Positions 6,416-9,326 of a DNA stretch of 9,326 nt are shown one piece after another (within the stretch, counting starts at the first letter, position 1; every line of letters begins with the position of its first letter). Where the stretch lies: positions 1-9,326 of the forward strand of contig JAOZSG010000120.1 of assembly GCA_029939785.1 (NCBI GenBank). Reading direction: 5' to 3'. A program made the translations under genes and the position numbers. The DNA comes from Fidelibacterota bacterium (GTDB lineage Bacteria; Fidelibacterota; UBA2242; JAFGTP01). The notes under the pieces were generated by a model. The model made no database searches. It was not told the origin of the DNA and was given only the letters and a program-made list of their open reading frames with translations.

Positions 6416-6455
6416 TTTATTGTAGGACAACTTTATAAAGTTGTCCTACAATAAA
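6416..6455. repeat. Perfect 40-bp palindrome (GTAGGACAACTT type)
   Basis: Both halves match with no mismatch. The left half contains TGTAGGACAACTTTA, and the right half is its exact reverse complement about a centre at 6435/6436. As RNA or extruded DNA it gives an 18-bp stem with a minimal loop. T-rich sequence precedes it and A-rich sequence follows on the + strand, the reverse of an intrinsic terminator, so termination is unlikely in either direction. It lies between the peptidase and the toxin-antitoxin promoter. Most likely it is a dispersed palindromic repeat. Confidence 0.85.
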
Positions 6456-6474
6456 TATTACAAATAATATTTTC

Positions 6475-6503
6475 TTGACATTATAATGTTTTAGCGTTAT
6501 AAT
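6475..6503 (+). promoter_or_regulatory. Consensus sigma70-type promoter of the toxin-antitoxin operon
   Basis: TTGACA (6475-6480), a 17-base spacer and TATAAT (6498-6503) match both consensus boxes exactly. Transcription would start near 6510, giving a leader of about 20 bases before the antitoxin ATG at 6532, with a GGAG ribosome site at 6520-6523. Confidence 0.85.
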
Positions 6504-6513
6504 GTTATTATAA
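6478..6513. promoter_or_regulatory. Probable antitoxin operator overlapping the promoter
   Basis: TTATAATGTT occurs at 6481-6490 and again at 6497-6506, a 10-bp direct repeat with a 16-base period. The first copy is part of the perfect 12-bp palindrome ACATTATAATGT (6478-6489). The second is part of the inverted repeat TTATAAT-GTT-ATTATAA (6497-6513). These cover the spacer and the -10 box. Ribbon-helix-helix antitoxins usually bind repeated short sites over their own promoter, so autorepression is the natural reading. Binding is inferred. Confidence 0.65.
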
Positions 6514-6531
6514 AAAAAAGGAGAAATTGTT

Positions 6532-6765
6532 ATGTCAACATTAAACAAAAGAGCAACAATATATTTTGATCCGGATATACATAAAGTGTTAAAAATTAAA
6601 GCTGCAACTTTGAACAAATCAATTTCTGAATTAATAGATAAAGCTGTGAGATATGAATTAATAGAAGATGAAGAAGATATCAGAGCTTTTCAGGAACGAG
6701 TAAATGAACCATCAGTACCTTATGAAAAAGTTCTAAAAGATCTCAAAAAAAATGGTAAAATATAA
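6532..6765 (+). CDS. Type II antitoxin, ribbon-helix-helix (CopG/MetJ-like)
   Basis: A 77-residue protein. Its N-terminal part, RATIYFDPDIHKVLKIKAATLNKSISELIDKAVRYEL (in pieces at residues 7-42), has the ribbon-helix-helix plan: a short beta strand for DNA contact, a helix, a turn with the N-K-S-I-S-E-L pattern, and a second helix. The acidic tail (EDEEDIRAFQERVNEPSVPYEKVLKDLKK) is the usual toxin-wrapping region. The protein would neutralise the toxin encoded next and, as a dimer, repress the promoter described just upstream. GGAG at 6520-6523 supports the start. The last 14 bases overlap the toxin gene. No neighbouring gene points to a plasmid or phage origin, but repeats bracket the operon on both sides, consistent with horizontal acquisition. 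Confidence 0.9.
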   Translation: MSTLNKRATIYFDPDIHKVLKIKAATLNKSISELIDKAVRYELIEDEEDIRAFQERVNEPSVPYEKVLKDLKKNGKI

Positions 6766-7009
6766 AATTGAAATCAAACAATCTGCTATCAAAGAATTAA
6801 ATAATTTACCCAAAAATGTCCTGAGTAAAATTGTTGATAAAATTCATTTTTTGGCAGATAATCCCAGACCAATTGATTGTATAAAACTTAGAGGGAAAGA
6901 GCAATACCGAATCCGACAGGGAAAGTATAGAATTTTATATTCAATTCAAAATGAAGTGCTGGTAGTATTTATTGTTAAAATTGCACATCGGAAAGATATG
7001 TATAAATGA
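6752..7009 (+). CDS. Type II toxin, RelE/ParE family
   Basis: An 85-residue basic protein with the RelE/ParE fold signature. It opens with YKIEIKQSAIKELNNLP (strand then helix), followed by a second helix with LADNPRP. The core motif K-L-R-G...Y-R-I-R-Q-G-K-Y-R-I-L-Y comes next, and the protein ends in IVKIAHRKDMYK. Most RelE-type members cleave mRNA in the ribosome, while ParE members poison gyrase. The R.R.G.YR..Y and HR..(V/M)Y pattern leans to the RelE side but does not settle it. The gene starts 14 bases inside the antitoxin gene and has no Shine-Dalgarno of its own, so translation is probably coupled, which keeps toxin below antitoxin. It appears intact and full length. Confidence 0.9.
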   Translation: MVKYKIEIKQSAIKELNNLPKNVLSKIVDKIHFLADNPRPIDCIKLRGKEQYRIRQGKYRILYSIQNEVLVVFIVKIAHRKDMYK

Positions 7010-7014
7010 TATTG

Positions 7015-7030
7015 TTCATTTTACCATGAA
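7015..7030 (+). terminator. Weak hairpin after the toxin gene
   Basis: TTCAT (7015-7019) and ATGAA (7026-7030) form a 5-bp stem with a 6-base loop five bases after the toxin stop, followed only by TTTG. It is a possible but poor intrinsic terminator. Confidence 0.2.
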
Positions 7031-7051
7031 TTTGAAAAAATAAAATAAATA

Positions 7052-7104
7052 GACAGGATTAACAAGTTCAACTGGATAAAAATTTTATAAATACAATCCT
7101 GTTA
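7052..7104. repeat. Degenerate ACAGGATT/AATCCTGT inverted-repeat element
   Basis: ACAGGATT (7053-7060) is matched by AATCCTGT (7095-7102). Between them are AACAAGTTCAACTGGAT, which looks like diverged further copies of the aCAGGATt unit, and an AT core with a symmetric ATAAAATTTTAT-like segment. Tandem CAGGATT units facing ATCCTGT units around an AT-rich centre are a recurring intergenic repeat type in many bacteria (recalled, not searched). It sits 43 bases after the toxin stop and contains no ORF. Confidence 0.6.
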
Positions 7105-7154
7105 AAAAAGTGGAAGAGGAAGCACGAATATATTTAATGTTAATATTATTTGTT

Positions 7155-7184
7155 TTGAAAATTAATAATATATTAAAATATTTA
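7155..7184 (+). promoter_or_regulatory. Candidate promoter of the barrel-type protein gene
   Basis: TTGAAA (7155-7160), an 18-base spacer and TATTTA (7179-7184) precede the 7230 start by about 45 bases. An inverted repeat ATATTATT (7143-7150) / AATAATAT (7164-7171) brackets the -35 box. The region is almost pure A/T, so chance matches are likely. Confidence 0.3.
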
Positions 7185-7217
7185 ATTGTAAATTAAATGT
7201 TAAAATTAATAAAAAAA

Positions 7218-7222
7218 GGGGG
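7218..7222 (+). promoter_or_regulatory. Ribosome-binding site that selects the 7230 start
   Basis: GGGGG after an A-run lies seven bases before ATG 7230. The peptidase gene has the same A-run plus GGGG arrangement. An in-frame ATG at 7197 would place this site inside the coding sequence and put a lysine/glycine-rich 11-residue extension before the signal peptide. Confidence 0.75.
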
Positions 7223-7229
7223 CGGGAAG

Positions 7230-8756
7230 ATGAGAAAAATTATTTTATTAATGATAATTCTAATTGTTTTAACATCTGGTATTATTGCAGAAACCGGAAA
7301 AATTTTACAAGGACAAACAAATGCTATTTATACACTCGCAGAAAGACAAGGATTTAAGAATAAAATGCTTGAGTCTTTTATATTTGATAAATATGAAAAA
7401 AAGATTCATGAATTATCTCAGGCTGAAGGATCTGATTTAATTAATTTATTTCAGAGTGATAATCCTCCAAAACCCATGGATATTAATAGTAATGAATCTA
7501 ATAATTATATTTCAGAAATTTCGGTTGAACCAAAAACAAAGCAATCTTTTGCCCTATTACAAAGAGAAATAGACAATGTTAATAAACAAGAACAATCACA
7601 GCCAGTAATAACAGATATTCTTGAAGTTGGAATGGAAAAACGTTTTCATCTTATTGATAATAATATTATTTATGGTAAGATTATAAAAGTAGATGAGTTA
7701 TGTCATATTGAAACAAGTGACTGTGTATTAAAGATTCCCAAAGGTGATATTCTGGCAGAAACAGCTGCTATTACCAGGAAAGATCATACAAGATTTACTG
7801 GTGCTGTAATGTATGAAACTGCTGAAAAAATCATCATTAGGTCTAAATATGGAGATATCCCGATTCATAAACGAGATATTAGAGATATGAATAAGTTCCA
7901 TGGCGGGAAAAAAACAGCAATGAAAGAAGATATTCATAAATTTTACAAAGGTGAAGCAGAATTAATAAATATCATAGGCGATCCAACTGCTTTTTTATTA
8001 CAACCTCAAACTTTTTATGTTAGCGGAATGTCTGTCGGTTATGGTTTTACAGATAAATTTATGCTGACAACAAAATTTGGTTCCAGTTTTTCCGGAGATT
8101 TAAATATTTACCCTAAAGTCAGACTTTTTCATCATGAAAATGGAATTACAGAACATGGTATTACAGTCGGAATGGGAATACATCGAAGACATTCAGACAA
8201 ACGTCTTGTAGCAGGATATTCACAGGCAATTATTAGCAATCAAAGTGACAACAGTTTAAATGAAATTGATATTACGTTAGATAGTGTAATGCTTGATCCG
8301 GAAAATAGATCATTGTATAACGATCTATATGTTGTTTATTCAAATAGAAAATCTTTAAAATCAGGAAGAGGTAAAGTTGGTTTTTCTTTAGGAGCCAAAA
8401 CTAATTCACTCGCATGGAAAAAACCTGATTTAACAAATGGTTTTAAATGGAATGATAATAGTGAATTTAATATGCCTTTTCGTTTTTGGGTTGCATTTGA
8501 ATATGATTTACGTAAAAATCTGAAATTTGTTGGCTCTATTTGGGTTGATAATGGAAATAAATCTCAAACGCTGAGACAATCTTTTGATGATTATTTTACT
8601 GACAGCACTCCTTTTATTTTTGATTGTCATGAAGGTACTTATAGTATTGTAGATTTTGATTTTGGTTTTCTCTATGCTGTGAATGAAAATTTGCGTGTCG
8701 GTCTTCATTTTCAGGATCCGTTTTTTGAGTTTTATTGGGAGTTTTTTGAATTTTAG
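7230..8756 (+). CDS. Exported protein with tandem small-beta repeats and an outer-membrane barrel-like C-terminal domain
   Basis: I do not recognise a named family. From the 7230 start it is 508 residues. Residues 1-20 are a clear signal peptide (MRKI, hydrophobic core, SGIIA before ETG). Residues 21-130 are polar and helical or disordered in look. Residues about 135-219 hold two similar units of the type G-K-I-I-x-V-D...I-E-T...L-K-I-P-K-G-D-I and G-A-V-M-x-E-T...I-I-R-S-K-Y-G-D-I-P-I-H-K-R-D-I, resembling small SH3/LSm-like beta modules. From about 251 (DPTAFLLQPQTFYVSGMSVGYGFTDKFML) to the end, alternating strands rich in Gly and aromatics suggest an outer-membrane barrel. The last residue is Phe after an aromatic-rich strand, as in BAM substrates. 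Bacteroidota-type proteins with a similar PTAF...YG.TD start are recalled. Ligand and role are unknown. Confidence 0.72.
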   Translation: MRKIILLMIILIVLTSGIIAETGKILQGQTNAIYTLAERQGFKNKMLESFIFDKYEKKIHELSQAEGSDLINLFQSDNPPKPMDINSNESNNYISEISVEPKTKQSFALLQREIDNVNKQEQSQPVITDILEVGMEKRFHLIDNNIIYGKIIKVDELCHIETSDCVLKIPKGDILAETAAITRKDHTRFTGAVMYETAEKIIIRSKYGDIPIHKRDIRDMNKFHGGKKTAMKEDIHKFYKGEAELINIIGDPTAFLLQPQTFYVSGMSVGYGFTDKFMLTTKFGSSFSGDLNIYPKVRLFHHENGITEHGITVGMGIHRRHSDKRLVAGYSQAIISNQSDNSLNEIDITLDSVMLDPENRSLYNDLYVVYSNRKSLKSGRGKVGFSLGAKTNSLAWKKPDLTNGFKWNDNSEFNMPFRFWVAFEYDLRKNLKFVGSIWVDNGNKSQTLRQSFDDYFTDSTPFIFDCHEGTYSIVDFDFGFLYAVNENLRVGLHFQDPFFEFYWEFFEF

Positions 8757-8777
8757 AAATTGATAGAAGAAGGAATA

Positions 8778-8827
8778 TTGTAACTGTTCAGGACAGTTTT
8801 TGTTAAAAGTATCCTGAGATGTTACAA
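8778..8827 (+). repeat. Long alternative hairpin overlapping the terminator
   Basis: TTGTAAC (8778-8784) pairs with GTTACAA (8821-8827), and TCAGGA (8788-8793) with TCCTGA (8812-8817). These are separated by a symmetric 3x3 internal loop and enclose an 18-base loop. The left arm shares bases with the shorter terminator stem at 8782-8797, so the two folds exclude each other. It ends 28 bases before the next ATG. Confidence 0.55.
8782..8801 (+). terminator. Rho-independent terminator after the barrel-type protein gene
   Basis: AACTGT (8782-8787) and ACAGTT (8792-8797, extendable by a T-G pair) form a 6-7 bp stem with a 3-5 base loop, followed directly by a run of T through 8801. It lies 25 bases after the stop at 8756 and is the clearest terminator-like signal in the window. 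GC content of the stem is modest. Confidence 0.6.
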
Positions 8828-8855
8828 AAAATTTACTTGGTATAAGGATAAAATT

Positions 8856-9326
8856 ATGCTGGTTGAGAAGGACATTAAAAGTATAATATCAAGTGGTGAA
8901 GGATACAATGCAGAGTTTAAAATTCAAATTCCATCTAAGGTAAAAGAACTAGCGGAAGAAGTTTGTGCTTTTGCTAATGCATCTGGTGGAGTTGTCTTGC
9001 TTGGTGTGGATGATAATAATATCATACAAGGTATTCAAATTGATAACAGAAAACGTTCAGCTATTCAAGATTCGATAAATCAAATTAATCCGCACCTCCC
9101 ATTTTTATTTAATTTAATTGAAGTAGATGATAAACAAGTTGGAGTTATTGAGGTTTCTTCTGGTGATCAAAAACCTTATGTCTTGTCAGGATCTATTTAT
9201 GTTAGGCAAGGACCAAATTCACAAAAAATAACATCGGTAGAACAAATGCGTGATTTTTTTCAACAATCTGATCGTATTTATTTTGATGAAGCTATTTGTG
9301 CCCAATTTTCTTATGAAAAGGATTTT
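8856..9326 (+). CDS. AlbA_2/Schlafen-type putative nucleic-acid-binding protein, N-terminal part (runs off window)
   Basis: The frame starts at ATG 8856, seven bases after AAGGA (8844-8848), and stays open for 157 codons to the window edge. Hallmarks of the AlbA_2 (Schlafen AlbA-like) domain are visible. G14-E-G-Y-N-A-E-F-K22 near the start is the E..EFK motif. AFANASGGVVLLGVDD at 38-53 is the A.AN..GG.l..GV.D motif. IYVRQGPNSQKIT at about 114-126 is the Y.R.G...... motif that ends the domain. Members often continue with an ATPase-like or winged-helix C-terminal domain, as predicted transcriptional regulators or ATP-binding proteins; some occur in defence loci. What follows cannot be seen here. 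It lies behind the terminator and alternative hairpin of the previous gene, so it is probably a separate unit. Confidence 0.85.
   Translation, partial: MLVEKDIKSIISSGEGYNAEFKIQIPSKVKELAEEVCAFANASGGVVLLGVDDNNIIQGIQIDNRKRSAIQDSINQINPHLPFLFNLIEVDDKQVGVIEVSSGDQKPYVLSGSIYVRQGPNSQKITSVEQMRDFFQQSDRIYFDEAICAQFSYEKDF

Noticed and set aside
6416..6455. Reading the 40-bp palindrome as a bidirectional terminator
   Set aside because: On both strands the stem is preceded by T and followed by A, the opposite of a U-tract.
6417..6617. Minus-strand 66-residue frame opposite the antitoxin promoter
   Set aside because: It covers the palindrome, the operator and the antitoxin start. No ribosome site or motif is visible, and the strong promoter signals point the other way.
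7197..7229. Upstream ATG at 7197 as start of the barrel-type protein
   Set aside because: It would put the GGGGG ribosome site inside the gene and add a Lys/Gly-rich stretch before the signal peptide. ATG 7230 has the better site and gives a normal signal peptide.
1..9326. tRNA or rRNA genes
   Set aside because: No cloverleaf landmarks (such as GGTTCGAATC-type arms) or conserved rRNA segments were seen on either strand by eye.

Overview
The window comes from an AT-rich (GC about one third by eye), Gram-negative bacterium. All recognisable genes lie on the + strand. An outer-membrane-type protein, Lgt, exported enzymes and the order pheT - small coiled-coil gene - zapA - rny - folD point to the FCB side of the tree. 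Cloacimonadota or a neighbouring low-GC phylum is my best guess, but this is inference from gene order and composition and no marker here proves it.

Region 1 (1-4809) is a tightly packed housekeeping operon. It holds the 3' end of pheT, a ZapB-like coiled-coil gene starting inside pheT, zapA, rny (RNase Y), folD, a nitroreductase-family gene and lgt. Genes overlap or sit a few bases apart, except for short gaps before zapA and rny that each hold an inverted repeat. The operon joins translation (PheT), Z-ring assembly (ZapA and partner), mRNA turnover (RNase Y), one-carbon metabolism (FolD), flavin redox chemistry and lipoprotein maturation (Lgt).

Region 2 (4810-7229) is looser and accessory-like. 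A 130-bp inverted-repeat element built from 9-bp CGCAGAGA-type units separates lgt from an exported C1-family (bleomycin hydrolase/PepC-like) peptidase that has Asp where the family has its catalytic Asn. A short palindrome, a degenerate 7-bp AATC array and a perfect 40-bp palindrome follow. Next is a complete type II toxin-antitoxin operon (ribbon-helix-helix antitoxin, RelE/ParE toxin) with a consensus TTGACA-17-TATAAT promoter overlaid by repeated and palindromic operator sequence. A degenerate ACAGGATT/AATCCTGT repeat comes after the toxin.

Region 3 (7230-9326) encodes a 508-aa exported protein with two tandem small-beta-domain-like repeats and a C-terminal part resembling an outer-membrane barrel that ends in Phe. 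A terminator overlapping a longer alternative hairpin follows, then the 5' part of an AlbA_2/Schlafen-type gene that runs off the window.

I do not see a clear undescribed multi-gene system. The best leads are the several different palindromic repeat families packed into the gaps after lgt, the Asp-for-Asn exported peptidase, the toxin-antitoxin promoter/operator architecture, and the terminator/anti-terminator-like structure before the AlbA_2 gene.
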